From: Actinomadura geliboluensis
GTDB lineage: Bacteria > Actinomycetota > Actinomycetes > Streptosporangiales > Streptosporangiaceae
Assembly (NCBI RefSeq): GCF_005889745.1
Contig: NZ_VCKZ01000041.1
Location: 1 to 33,009, forward strand
DNA length: 33,009 nt
Reading direction: 5' to 3'
The position numbers were made by a program, and so were the translations under genes. Shown here piece by piece: positions 7,992 to 16,622 of this stretch (the first letter of the stretch is position 1; every line of letters begins with the position of its first letter). Below the pieces are notes generated by a model. It was not told the DNA's origin, searched no databases, and was given only the letters and a program-made list of their open reading frames with translations.

Positions 7992-8903
7992 GTGACCGAA
8001 GCCCCACTGGAGTGGCTCGCGCTCGCGCGCGGAACCCTCGACCGGGCCGCGCTGAACCGCCGCGACGACGCCTGGCTGGACGCCGCTTGGAACGATCCGG
8101 AGACGCGCGTCCTCGTCATCCAGAACGGGCAGTCCCTCGTGGTCTATGAGCCCAGCCCGGCGCTCGTGCTCGTCCCGCCCGCGCAGGCGCCGGACGGCGA
8201 GCGCTGGCTCCTCGGCGCCGACGACGGCGGCACCGTGTACTTCGGCGTGTCCGGGCCGCTGCCCGCCATCGAGGGGGCCGAACCGGCCGGGCTGCGCCGC
8301 GTCGGCGCGCTCCTCGGCGACCGCGACTCCGGCCTGCTCACCCACGCCGTCGCGCTGGAGCACTGGCACGGCACCCACGGGTTCTGCCCGCGCTGCGGCG
8401 CCCGGACCCGGGTGGCGTCCGCCGGGCACGTGCGCGTCTGCCCGGAGGACGGCTCGCAGCACTTCCCGCGCGTCGACCCGGCCGTGATCATGCTGGTGAC
8501 CGACGAGGACGACCGCATCCTGCTGGCCCGCGGCCCGCAGTGGCCCGCCGACCGCCGCTCCATCCTCGCCGGGTTCGTCGAGCCGGGCGAGTCGCTGGAG
8601 CAGGCCGTCGCGCGGGAGGTGAAGGAGGAGGTCGGGCTCGCCGTCCAGGACGTCCACTACCTCGGCAGCCAGCCGTGGCCGCTGCCGCAGAGCCTGATGC
8701 TGGGCTTCACCGCGCACACGGACGGCGCCGTCCCGCTGAACCCCGACCCGGAGGAGATCCAGGACGCCGCCTGGTACACCCGCGACGAGTTGCGCGCCGC
8801 CATCGAGGCGGGCGAGATCGTCGCGCCGGGCCCGCTGTCCATCGCCGCGCAGCTCATCATGCGCTGGTACGGCGGCGAACTCCCCAAAATGCCCGCCTTC
8901 TGA
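7992..8903 (+). CDS. nudC: NAD(+)/NADH pyrophosphatase NudC (mRNA decapping)
   Basis: 303 residues. NudC hydrolyses NAD(H) to NMN(H) and AMP and removes NAD caps from RNA. A zinc-ribbon segment has C132, C135 and C150; the fourth position is occupied by a PEDGSQHFPR-type stretch, as in many actinobacterial NudC proteins. The Nudix box GFVEPGESLEQAVAREVKEE starts at residue 194, and SQPWPLPQS (226-234) is the motif that separates NudC from other Nudix enzymes. The GTG at 7992 has a GAGAGGAG ribosome site. NudC next to mrx1 and uvrD2, with alternating strands, reproduces the M. tuberculosis Rv3199c-Rv3198A-Rv3198c order. Confidence 0.95.
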   Translation: MTEAPLEWLALARGTLDRAALNRRDDAWLDAAWNDPETRVLVIQNGQSLVVYEPSPALVLVPPAQAPDGERWLLGADDGGTVYFGVSGPLPAIEGAEPAGLRRVGALLGDRDSGLLTHAVALEHWHGTHGFCPRCGARTRVASAGHVRVCPEDGSQHFPRVDPAVIMLVTDEDDRILLARGPQWPADRRSILAGFVEPGESLEQAVAREVKEEVGLAVQDVHYLGSQPWPLPQSLMLGFTAHTDGAVPLNPDPEEIQDAAWYTRDELRAAIEAGEIVAPGPLSIAAQLIMRWYGGELPKMPAF

Positions 8904-8926
8904 CCTGCCCGGCTTCTGACATGGCG

Positions 8927-8955
8927 AGGCCCGCCGGCCGGTGGCCGGCGGGCCT
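8927..8955. terminator. Hairpin between convergent nudC and mrx1
   Basis: AGGCCCGCCGGCC pairs with GGCCGGCGGGCCT around a 3-base loop (13-bp stem), followed by TTCC on the plus strand. It sits between two convergent stops, so it can serve both genes; the U-tract is minimal. Confidence 0.7.
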
Positions 8956-8969
8956 TCCGCGCGACCGGG

Positions 8970-9239
8970 CTACGCGGTCTTCGCGATCTCCGCCAGGCGG
9001 CGCTTGACCTCCTTGGCGCTGGGGTTCGTCGCGGCCGTGCCGTCCGGGAACAGGACCGTGGGGACGGTCTGGTTTCCGCCGTTGACGCTCATGACGAAGT
9101 CGGCGGCCTCGGGGTCGCGCTCGATGTCGACCTCGACCATCTCGATGCCGTCCCGCGCGAGCTGGCTCTTCAGCCGGCGGCAGAACCCGCACCAGGACGT
9201 CGTGTACATGGTGAGCTGGCCGGTCGTCGGCGTCGCCAT
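8970..9239 (-). CDS. mrx1: Mycoredoxin (glutaredoxin-like, CGFC active site)
   Basis: 89-residue thioredoxin-fold oxidoreductase. The active site is C17-G-F-C20 in TSWCGFC, where mycobacterial Mrx1 usually has CGYC. VNGGNQTVPTV carries the cis-proline loop, and TNPSAKEV is characteristic of actinobacterial mycoredoxins. It would reduce protein-mycothiol mixed disulfides in the cytoplasm using mycothiol. The ATG at 9239 gives the canonical length; a GAGGAG lies about 11 bases upstream, slightly far. It is divergent from uvrD2 across 133 bases and convergent with nudC, the same arrangement as in mycobacteria. Confidence 0.94.
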   Translation of the reverse strand: MATPTTGQLTMYTTSWCGFCRRLKSQLARDGIEMVEVDIERDPEAADFVMSVNGGNQTVPTVLFPDGTAATNPSAKEVKRRLAEIAKTA

Positions 9240-9372
9240 CGCTTCGTGGTCTCCTCGTTCGTTCGGACAGTCGGTGCCTACGCCAGAACAGTAGACAGCC
9301 CCCGGGCATTCCTGGTCGTCCACAGGCGGCGTATCGGCTGATGCACGTGGGACGGGCTGCGAGTATGGAGGC

Positions 9373-11439
9373 ATGTTGGCTGAGTCGGTGCTGGAGGGAC
9401 TCGACCCCGAACAGCGGGCGGTCGCCGAGGCGGTGAAGGGGCCGGTGTGCGTGCTCGCGGGCGCCGGGACGGGCAAGACCAGGGCCATCACGCACCGGAT
9501 CGCCTACGCGACGCTGACCGGTGTCGTCACGCCGCAGCGGGTGCTCGCCGTGACGTTCACCACGCGCGCGGCGGGGGAGCTGCGCAGCCGGCTCCGGCAG
9601 CTCGGCGCGCCCGGCGTGCAGGCCCGCACGTTCCACGCGGCGGCGCTGCGGCAGCTGAGCTACTTCTGGCCGCGGGTCATCGGCGGCGAGGCGCCCAAGA
9701 TCGTCGACTCGAAGATCGGGCTGGTCGCCGACGCCGCGCGCGCGTGCCGGCTGTCGTTCGCGCGCACCGAGCTGCGCGACCTCGCGAGCGAGATCGAGTG
9801 GGCGAAGGTCACCCAGCACCGCCCCGAGGACTACCCCGCCGCGGTCGCCAAGGCCGACCGCAAGCCGCCCGCCGACGTCGTCGACGTGGCCCGCGTCTAC
9901 GCGATGTACGAGCAGCTCAGGCGGGAGCGCAACCTGCTCGACTTCGAGGGGATGCTGGAGCTGACCGCCGCCGTCCTCACCGAGCACCGGGAGGTCGCGA
10001 ACCAGGTCCGCGAGCAGTACCGGTACTTCGTGGTCGACGAGTTCCAGGACGTCAACCCGCTGCAGAAGATGCTGCTCGACACCTGGCTCGGCGACCGCGA
10101 CGACCTGTGCGTCGTCGGCGACCCCAACCAGACGATCTACTCCTTCACCGGCGCGTCCCCGTCCCACCTGCTCGACTTCACCCGCGAGCACCCGGGCGCG
10201 AAGGTCGTGAAGCTCGTCCGCGACTACCGGTCGACGCCGCAGGTGGTCCGGCTGGCCAACGGCGTGATCGGGCAGGCGCGCGGCGCCCGCCACAAGCTGG
10301 AGCTGCTGGCCCAGCGCGCGGACGGCCCCGAGCCGGTGTTCAACGAGTACGACGACGAGGTCGCCGAGGCCGACGACGCCGCCCGGCAGGCCCGCAAGCT
10401 GATCGACGAGGGCGTCCCCGCGCGGGAGATCGCGATCCTGTTCCGCGTCAACGCGCAGTCCGAGACCTACGAGTCGGCGCTCGCGGCGGCGGGCGTCCCG
10501 TACGTGCTGCGGGGCGCGGAGCGGTTCTTCGAGCGGCCCGAGGTGCGCGAGGCGGTGGTCCGGCTGCGCGGCGCGGCGCGGGCGGGCGCCGACCCCGAGA
10601 CCGACGGGATGGGGCTGATCCAGACCGTCCGGCACGTCCTGTCGGGGGCGGGGTTCACCGACCAGCCGCCCGACGGCGCGGGCGCGGCCCGCGCGCGCTG
10701 GGAGTCGCTCGCCGCGCTCGCCCAGCTCGCCGAGGACATGGCCGCCGACAACCCGAAGGCCGGCCTCGCCGACTTCGTCGCCGAGCTGGAGGAGCGCGCC
10801 GCCGCGCAGCACGCGCCGCCGCTGGAGGGCGTCACGCTCGCGTCGCTGCACGCCGCCAAGGGCCTGGAGTGGGACGCGGTGTTCCTCGTCGGGCTGGCCG
10901 AGGGCACGCTGCCCATCATCTACGCCAAGACGCCCGCCCAGATCGAGGAGGAGCGCCGCCTCCTCTACGTCGGGGTGACGCGGGCCCGCGTGCACCTGGC
11001 GCTCTCGTGGGCGCTGTCGCGCTCGCCCGGCGGGTCGCAGACGCGCCGCCCGTCCCGCTTCCTGGACGGCCTGACCGGCAAGACCACCACGCACACCCCG
11101 CCCCGCGCCGACCGCTCCAAGCGCCGCCCGGCCAAGGGCCCGCAGCCGTGCCGCGTCTGCGGCCGCCCGCTGACCGCCGCCGTCGAACGCAAGCTCGGCC
11201 GCTGCGAGGACTGCCCGTCCGAGCTGAACGAGGAACTCCTCCTCGCCCTGAAGGACTGGCGCGCCGAGGTCGCCGCCGAGCAGAAGATCCCCGCCTACGT
11301 CGTGTTCACCGACGCCACCCTGCAGGCGATCGCCGAGCACGCCCCCGACTCCCTGGAGGATCTCGCCCGCATCCCGGGCGTCGGCAAGGTGAAGCTCGAC
11401 CGCTACGGCGACGCCGTCCTCACCCTCTGCGGCCACTGA
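9373..11439 (+). CDS. uvrD2: ATP-dependent DNA helicase UvrD2
   Basis: SF1A helicase of 688 residues, close to mycobacterial UvrD2 (about 700). Walker A is GAGTGKT (30-36) and the DExx box lies in FVVDEFQDVNP. C-terminal features specific to UvrD2 are a four-cysteine zinc module (CRVCGRPL...CEDC) and an HRDC domain ending in IPGVGKVKLDRYG. It unwinds 3'-tailed duplex DNA in repair and replication; mycobacterial UvrD2 is essential. The ATG at 9373 opens with MLAESVLEGLDPEQRAV, the conserved helicase N-terminus. The gene is divergent from mrx1. Confidence 0.96.
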   Translation: MLAESVLEGLDPEQRAVAEAVKGPVCVLAGAGTGKTRAITHRIAYATLTGVVTPQRVLAVTFTTRAAGELRSRLRQLGAPGVQARTFHAAALRQLSYFWPRVIGGEAPKIVDSKIGLVADAARACRLSFARTELRDLASEIEWAKVTQHRPEDYPAAVAKADRKPPADVVDVARVYAMYEQLRRERNLLDFEGMLELTAAVLTEHREVANQVREQYRYFVVDEFQDVNPLQKMLLDTWLGDRDDLCVVGDPNQTIYSFTGASPSHLLDFTREHPGAKVVKLVRDYRSTPQVVRLANGVIGQARGARHKLELLAQRADGPEPVFNEYDDEVAEADDAARQARKLIDEGVPAREIAILFRVNAQSETYESALAAAGVPYVLRGAERFFERPEVREAVVRLRGAARAGADPETDGMGLIQTVRHVLSGAGFTDQPPDGAGAARARWESLAALAQLAEDMAADNPKAGLADFVAELEERAAAQHAPPLEGVTLASLHAAKGLEWDAVFLVGLAEGTLPIIYAKTPAQIEEERRLLYVGVTRARVHLALSWALSRSPGGSQTRRPSRFLDGLTGKTTTHTPPRADRSKRRPAKGPQPCRVCGRPLTAAVERKLGRCEDCPSELNEELLLALKDWRAEVAAEQKIPAYVVFTDATLQAIAEHAPDSLEDLARIPGVGKVKLDRYGDAVLTLCGH

Positions 11440-11543
11440 CCCGCCGCCTCTCGAGCTGCCCGGCCTGGACGGCCACCGAACCGGCCACGCTGGCGAGGAC
11501 GCGTGCCGCCGGTGTTCCCCAGGCCGGGGAGCGCAGGTCCGCA

Positions 11544-11614
11544 GGGGTGAGATTCCGGTCACGGGGGCTTAGCGGACGAGCCGGTGCCGCGGGGGTGAGA
11601 TCCCGGTCACTGGG
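11544..11614 (+). repeat. Imperfect 23-base direct repeat upstream of tesB
   Basis: Copies at 11544-11566 and 11592-11614 share the core GGGGTGAGAT, then T or C, then CCGGTCAC. The period is 48 bases. They fill the spacer just before the thioesterase start and could be paired regulator sites. No other copy was noticed. Confidence 0.75.
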
Positions 11615-11637
11615 GCCGATACGGAAGACTGGCCGCC

Positions 11638-12513
11638 GTGAAGGAATCGCTCAAGGCCCTGCTGGACCTGCTCGACCTCGAACAGATCGAGAACGACATC
11701 TTCCGCGGCCGCAGCCCCGAGGAGCGGCGGCAGCGCGTCTTCGGCGGCCAGGTGGCCGGGCAGGCGCTCGTCGCCGCCGGGCGCACCGTCCCCGCGAACC
11801 GGCCCGTCCACTCGCTGCACGCCTACTTCATCCGGCCCGGCGACCCGCTCGTCCCGATCGTCTACACCGTCGACCGGGTGCGCGACGGCCGGTCGTTCAC
11901 GACGCGCCGGGTCATGGCCGTCCAGCACGGCAAGGCGATCTTCACGCTGTCGGCCTCGTTCCAGATCGCCGAGGAGGGGCCGTTCCACCAGGCCCCCATG
12001 CCGGACGCGCCCGCCCCCGAGACGCTGCCGGACGGCCTGACCCGGCTGACGCCGGTGTTCGGCGAGGTCGGCGCGCGCGAGTTCGTCACCCGGCGCCCGT
12101 TCGACATCCGGCACGCGACGCCGCTGACCTGGGAGGCGGCCAAGGACCCGGCGCTCGCCACCCCCGAGTCGAAGGTGTGGCTGAAGGTGGACGGCGACCT
12201 GCCGGACGACCCGCTGCTGCACGTCTGCCTGATGACCTACGCCTCGGACATGACGCTGCTCGACACCGTCCTGCTCAACCACGGCCTGGCCTGGGGCGAC
12301 AAGCGGACGATGGGCGCCAGCCTCGACCACGCGATGTGGTTCCACCGGCCGTTCCGCGCCGACGACTGGCTGCTGTACTACCAGGACACACCGTTCGCCG
12401 GCGGCGCCCGGGGCCTCGCCCGCGGGCAGGTGTTCACCCGGCAGGGCGAGCTGGTCGTCTCCGTCATGCAGGAGGGCCTCGTCCGCGTCTCCGACGGCGA
12501 GCGCAAGCGCTGA
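11638..12513 (+). CDS. tesB: Acyl-CoA thioesterase II
   Basis: Double hot-dog thioesterase of 291 residues, the usual TesB length. The N-terminal hot dog has FGGQVAGQAL and the substrate-channel segment SLHAYFIRPGD; the C-terminal hot dog has TYASDMTLLDTVLL, containing the catalytic Asp/Thr, and SLDHAMWFHRPFRADDWLLY. It hydrolyses medium- and long-chain acyl-CoA to the free acid and CoA. The GTG at 11638 is chosen because MKESLKALLDLLDLEQIE is the conserved beginning. A paired direct repeat lies immediately upstream. The gene is followed 20 bases later by a response regulator on the same strand, possibly by readthrough. Confidence 0.95.
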   Translation: MKESLKALLDLLDLEQIENDIFRGRSPEERRQRVFGGQVAGQALVAAGRTVPANRPVHSLHAYFIRPGDPLVPIVYTVDRVRDGRSFTTRRVMAVQHGKAIFTLSASFQIAEEGPFHQAPMPDAPAPETLPDGLTRLTPVFGEVGAREFVTRRPFDIRHATPLTWEAAKDPALATPESKVWLKVDGDLPDDPLLHVCLMTYASDMTLLDTVLLNHGLAWGDKRTMGASLDHAMWFHRPFRADDWLLYYQDTPFAGGARGLARGQVFTRQGELVVSVMQEGLVRVSDGERKR

Positions 12514-12533
12514 CCACGGCGGGGGGCACGCCG

Positions 12534-13139
12534 TTGATCAAGGTGCTGCTGGCGGAGGACGTGCGGATCCTCCGGGAGGCGCTGGCCGACCTCCTCGACC
12601 GGGAGGACGACGTCGAGGTCGTCGCGCAGGTGGCGGCCGGGGACGCGATCGTCGCCGCCGCCCTGCGCACGGGGCCGGACGTCGCCGTGCTCGACATCGA
12701 GCTGCCCGGCCTGGACGGCGTCAGCGCGGCGGCGGAACTGGCCCGGCACCTGCCGGGCTGCCGCGTGCTGATCCTGACCGGGGTCGGCCGGCCCGGGACG
12801 CTGCGGCGCGCGATGGCGGCCGGGGTCGCCGGGTTCATGGTCAAGGACAGCGCGCCCGGCGAGCTGGTGGCGGCCGTCCGCACCGTCGCCGCCGGCGGCC
12901 GCGTCGTCGACCCGCAGCTCGCCTTCGCCGCGCTCGACGCCCCGGACTGCCCGCTCACCGACCGGGAGCGCGAGGTGCTGCGGCTGACCGCGTCCGGCGC
13001 GGAGCCGCCGCAGATCGCGGCCAGGATCGGGCTGTCCTACGGGACCGTCCGCAACTACCTCGCGTCAGCGGTGACCAAGCTGGGCGCCCGCAACCGGGTC
13101 GACGCCATCCGCATCGCCACCGAGGCGGGCTGGATCTGA
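12534..13139 (+). CDS. NarL/FixJ-family response regulator
   Basis: 201-residue two-component regulator. The receiver domain has E8/D9 in the acidic pocket, phospho-acceptor D54 in VAVLDIELPG, and the conserved Thr and Lys in LILTG and MVKDSAPGEL. The C-terminal LuxR HTH runs from LTDREREVLRL to the end, with the recognition helix near LSYGTVRNYL. The start is TTG at 12534, directly before the conserved IKVLLAED; no ATG or GTG fits. It faces a DesK-like kinase on the other strand, its likely partner, and the two 3' ends overlap by 75 bases. DesR-type regulators often control membrane or cell-envelope genes; targets here are unknown. Confidence 0.92.
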   Translation: MIKVLLAEDVRILREALADLLDREDDVEVVAQVAAGDAIVAAALRTGPDVAVLDIELPGLDGVSAAAELARHLPGCRVLILTGVGRPGTLRRAMAAGVAGFMVKDSAPGELVAAVRTVAAGGRVVDPQLAFAALDAPDCPLTDREREVLRLTASGAEPPQIAARIGLSYGTVRNYLASAVTKLGARNRVDAIRIATEAGWI

Positions 13140-15260
13140 CGGGCCGGCGTCCGGCACCTCGACGGTGAGGGTGAACCGGCCGTCCGCGTGCTCGACGGCC
13201 AGCGCGCCCCCGGCCTCCGCGGCGCGGGAGCGCAGGTTGGCCAGCCCGGCCCCGCCCGCCTCGCCCCGCCGCGTCCGGCGGGCGCCGGCACGCGGCGCCC
13301 CGTCGTTGGAGACGCGGAGCCGGACGGGCGTGATCGAGATCTCGCAGCGCCGCGCCCGCGCGTGCCGGACGACGTTGGTCACCGACTCCCGCAGCACGAC
13401 GGCGAACAGGGCGGCGACCGCCGCCGGCGGCTCCGCCACCGTGACGCGGACCCGCGCCCCGGCCGCGCCCAGCAGGTCCCGCGCGCTCTCGACCTCGGCG
13501 GCGAGCCGCAGCGGTGCGGGCTCCGCGCCGATCGAGCGGACCGTCGCCAGCGCCGCGCCCGCCAGCTCCGCCAGCCGCGCGCCGTCCGCCGGGCCCGCCG
13601 CGATCCCGCCCCGGATGATGATCGCCGACAGCTGCGAGCCGAGCAGGTCGTGGACGTCCCGCGCGATCCGCAGCCGCTCCCGGAGCACGGACGTGCGGGC
13701 CAGCTCGCCGCGCGCCCGGTCCAGCCGGGCCGCCGTGACGGGCAGCCGGCCCAGCGCGTGGACGGAGATCATGAAGGCCGCCGAGGCGAGCACGCTGAGC
13801 AGCACCACCGCCGGCGGGCGCGCGCCGTACAGCAGCGGGAACGGCATCAGCAGCAGCGCGGCGGCCGCCGCCCACGACCAGGGCGGCCGGACGTTCAGCA
13901 GCACCACGCCCGCGACCAGCCCGCCGTACGTCGCGGGCAGCCCGCCGTAGGCCGCCGGGACGAGCGGCCCCGCCACGGCGAACGCCGCCAGGATCAGCGC
14001 GATCTGGGCCGGGAGGGCCCAGCGCCGCGGCCGGGCCTCGCCGCGCGGCAGCACATGGTAGAGCTGCAGCGCCGCGACCAGCGGGAGCGCGACCGCCGCC
14101 ACCGCCAGCCGCGCCGGGTCCACCGCGACGCCCGCCTCCCGCGCCATCAGCACGCTGGTCGCGACCGTGCCGAGATGGTCCAGCTCCAGGACCAGGAGGA
14201 CGGCGAAGGCCAGCCACGGGGCCGCGCCGACCGGGCCGCCCGTCCAGGCCCGCGCCCGCGGGATCTCCGCCTCCACGGCGGGTCCGGCGGCGAGCCGCCC
14301 GCCGAGCCCGGCGATCTCGGCGGACGAGGCCGCCAGCGGCTCCGCGAACGGCGGCACGGGACCGGAGAAGGCCACCCGCAGCCGCTCGGGCCCGCCGGGG
14401 CCCGTCCGGCACTCGATCACGCAGCCGTCGGGGCGGCCGTCCCGCAGCGCCGCCACCACGGTGCGGCGCAGCACCCCGGCCAGCGCCGCGTCGGCGCGCG
14501 GCGCCGGCGGCACGGCGGCGTCCGCCTCGACGCGCACCGGCACGCCGGACGCCGCGAGCACCGTGCGCGCCGCCTCGATCTCGGCCGCCAGCGACCGGTC
14601 CCGGTAGTCGTCGGCGACCGACCGGGCGCGGGCCAGCGCCGCCCGCGCCGCCGCCGTGATCTCGGCCGGGTCGGCGGACGCCGCGGCGGCCGACAGCCGC
14701 CGCCCCAGCTCGGCGCGCAGGCCGCGCGCGATCCGCAGCCGCTCCCCGGCGGCGCGCCGGGCGGCCAGCTCGGTGCGGGTGGCCTCCAGCGCGCGGACCA
14801 GATGCCCGAGCCGGGCCAGGGCGAGGAACTGGAGCCCGCCGGTGAGCGTCACCACGGCGGCCCAGATGGCGTACCCCGTGCCGGCGTCGGGCAGCCACAT
14901 CGCCCTGATCACGAACTCGGCGGCCACGATGGACGCGGCGGCCGGCAGGCGCACGCGGGCCGGTGCGGCGAGCATCAGCACCGACGCCATGAGCAGCGGC
15001 GCCGCGGGCCGCCAGGCGCCGCCGAGGACGAGCAGCGGCGCGTACGCCAGCACCGCCTGCGCCGCGAGGTTGCCGAGCGAGCCGCGCCAGGCCAGCGCCC
15101 GCGCCTGCAGGGCGCCGAGGCCGAGCGCCGCGCCCGTTCCGGCGAGCAGCGCCGCCGCGCCGGGCGGGCCGCCGGGGCCGGGGTCCGCCCACAGCACCAG
15201 GATCCGGTACGTCCAGAACAGGACGATCCCGGCGAAGAGGGGCAGGCGGCTGTCGCGCAT
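13065..15260 (-). CDS. DesK-type sensor histidine kinase with degenerate duplicated N-terminal half
   Basis: 731 residues, about twice the usual size. The C-terminal half (about 345-705) has several membrane segments, the HisKA_3 box RLRIARDVHDLLG with H537, an N-box RESVTNVVRHAR (N629) and a glycine box GGAGLANLRSRA. The N-terminal half repeats this plan: membrane segments at about 5-150, then RLRIARGLRAELG, where R182 replaces the histidine, and VLRRTVVAALRDG, where alanine replaces the N-box asparagine. This suggests internal duplication with loss of kinase function in the first copy. The last 28 residues lie beyond the normal domain end and are antisense to the response regulator. The ATG at 15260 follows a CATAAT by 7 bases, suggesting a leaderless transcript. 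Confidence 0.9.
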   Translation of the reverse strand: MRDSRLPLFAGIVLFWTYRILVLWADPGPGGPPGAAALLAGTGAALGLGALQARALAWRGSLGNLAAQAVLAYAPLLVLGGAWRPAAPLLMASVLMLAAPARVRLPAAASIVAAEFVIRAMWLPDAGTGYAIWAAVVTLTGGLQFLALARLGHLVRALEATRTELAARRAAGERLRIARGLRAELGRRLSAAAASADPAEITAAARAALARARSVADDYRDRSLAAEIEAARTVLAASGVPVRVEADAAVPPAPRADAALAGVLRRTVVAALRDGRPDGCVIECRTGPGGPERLRVAFSGPVPPFAEPLAASSAEIAGLGGRLAAGPAVEAEIPRARAWTGGPVGAAPWLAFAVLLVLELDHLGTVATSVLMAREAGVAVDPARLAVAAVALPLVAALQLYHVLPRGEARPRRWALPAQIALILAAFAVAGPLVPAAYGGLPATYGGLVAGVVLLNVRPPWSWAAAAALLLMPFPLLYGARPPAVVLLSVLASAAFMISVHALGRLPVTAARLDRARGELARTSVLRERLRIARDVHDLLGSQLSAIIIRGGIAAGPADGARLAELAGAALATVRSIGAEPAPLRLAAEVESARDLLGAAGARVRVTVAEPPAAVAALFAVVLRESVTNVVRHARARRCEISITPVRLRVSNDGAPRAGARRTRRGEAGGAGLANLRSRAAEAGGALAVEHADGRFTLTVEVPDAGPSDPARLGGDADGVDPVAGAQLGHR

Positions 15261-15267
15261 GGCGGCA

Positions 15268-15273
15268 ATTATG
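15268..15273 (-). promoter_or_regulatory. Putative -10 element of a leaderless kinase transcript
   Basis: CATAAT on the minus strand ends 7 bases before the kinase ATG, which places the expected transcription start at the start codon. No clear -35 was seen. Confidence 0.4.
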
Positions 15274-15381
15274 CAATCTGCACGTCAGCGGCCTGCGAAC
15301 CGCAGTTCAGGCCGTGCACCGGGCACTACTCCCGCGGGGCGCCGCGCAACAGACTCGGAGTACCGAATGAGGAGGGCTCCG

Positions 15382-16545
15382 ATGAGCTTCGAGATCACAC
15401 CGTTCCGCATCGACGTGCCGCAGGCCGACCTGGACGACCTGCGCGACCGCCTGGCCCGCACGCGCTTCGCCGACGAGCTGCCGGAGTCCGAGGTGACCGA
15501 CGGCGTCCAGAAGGGCCCGGTCCAGCCGGGCTGGGAGTACGGCGTGCCCGTCTCCTTCGTCCGCGACCTGGTGACCCGCTGGATCGGGTTCGACTGGCGC
15601 GCCCAGGAGGCGCGGATGAACGAGTTCCCGCAGTTCACCACCGAGATCGACGGCCAGCTGATCCACTTCCTGCACGTCCGGTCGCCGGAGCCGGACGCCA
15701 CCCCGCTGATCCTCACCCACGGCTGGCCGAACACGTTCACCGAGTACCTGGACCTGATCGGCCCGCTCACCGATCCGGCGGCGCACGGCGGCGACCCGGC
15801 GGACGCGTTCCACGTCGTCGTCCCGTCCCTGCCCGGCTTCGGGTTCTCGGCGCCCACCCGCACCAAGGGCTGGGGCTCGGCCCGCACCGCCGACGCCTGG
15901 GCCGAGCTGATGGCGCGCCTCGGCTACGACCGCTTCGGCGCGCACGGCAACGACGCCGGCGCGATCGTCAGCCCCTGGCTCGGACGCCGCCACCCGGACC
16001 GGGTGATCGGCGTCCACGTCAACCAGATCTTCTCCTTCCCGACGGGCGACCCGGCCGAGCTCGCCGGCATCACCCCGGCGGAGGAGGAGTACCTGCGGTT
16101 CCTGCAGGGGTTCGTCGCGCACTCCATCCACGACCGCGCCCAGCAGGCCCAGCCGCAGACCCTCGCGCACGCGCTGTCGGACTCGCCGGCCGGGCAGCTG
16201 GCCTGGGTCGGCCAGCTCCTGGCCGGCCTGCCCGACCCCGACACGATCCTGACCATCGCCACGATCTACTGGCTGACGAACACGTCGGCGTCCACGGCCC
16301 GCTTCTACTACGAGAACCACCACGAGCCGCAGGCGTCCGAGCCGACCACGTTCCCGATCGGCCTGGCGTCGTTCGCCTACGACTTCCGGCCGCTGCGCCG
16401 CTTCGCCGAGCGCGACCACCGGAACATCGTCCACTGGCGCGAGTACGACCGCGGCGGTCACTGGGCCGCCCACGACGCCCCCGACCTGCTGCTGCAGGAC
16501 GTCCGCGAGTTCTTCCGCGAGCTGCGCGACCGGTCGGCGGGCTGA
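15382..16545 (+). CDS. Epoxide hydrolase, EHN-type alpha/beta hydrolase
   Basis: 387 residues. An N-terminal epoxide-hydrolase (EHN) domain spans about 1-100, followed by an alpha/beta hydrolase core. HGWP (113-116) forms the oxyanion site, D191 in GAHGNDAGA is the nucleophile, and GGHWAAHDAP near the end carries the catalytic histidine. Such enzymes open epoxides to diols and have roles in lipid or xenobiotic turnover, or in secondary-metabolite maturation. The ATG at 15382 is preceded by GAGGAGGG. No signal peptide is evident. It lies alone between the divergent kinase and the whiB7 leader, so its substrate cannot be inferred from context. Confidence 0.93.
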   Translation: MSFEITPFRIDVPQADLDDLRDRLARTRFADELPESEVTDGVQKGPVQPGWEYGVPVSFVRDLVTRWIGFDWRAQEARMNEFPQFTTEIDGQLIHFLHVRSPEPDATPLILTHGWPNTFTEYLDLIGPLTDPAAHGGDPADAFHVVVPSLPGFGFSAPTRTKGWGSARTADAWAELMARLGYDRFGAHGNDAGAIVSPWLGRRHPDRVIGVHVNQIFSFPTGDPAELAGITPAEEEYLRFLQGFVAHSIHDRAQQAQPQTLAHALSDSPAGQLAWVGQLLAGLPDPDTILTIATIYWLTNTSASTARFYYENHHEPQASEPTTFPIGLASFAYDFRPLRRFAERDHRNIVHWREYDRGGHWAAHDAPDLLLQDVREFFRELRDRSAG

Positions 16546-16557
16546 TCCCCCGGCCCC

Positions 16558-16585
16558 GCCGCCACCCGCGTCCGGAGGTGGCGGC
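16558..16585 (+). terminator. Hairpin after the epoxide hydrolase gene
   Basis: GCCGCCACC pairs with GGTGGCGGC (9 bp) around a 10-base loop, 12 bases after the stop codon. No T-run follows, so it is at best a weak intrinsic terminator or a 3'-end stabiliser. Confidence 0.55.
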
Positions 16586-16622
16586 CGGGCGGGCCCGGCC
16601 GTATCCTGGGAAGATCGTTCTT

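Noticed and set aside
8857-11562. 901-codon minus-strand frame opposite uvrD2
   Set aside because: Antisense of uvrD2 with low-complexity composition and no domain; uvrD2 itself is unmistakable.
9447-13139. 1230-codon open frame across uvrD2, tesB and the response regulator
   Set aside because: Only its last part (12534-13139) is a real gene. The rest is Arg/Ala/Gly-rich out-of-frame shadow translation of uvrD2 and tesB, as expected in very GC-rich DNA.
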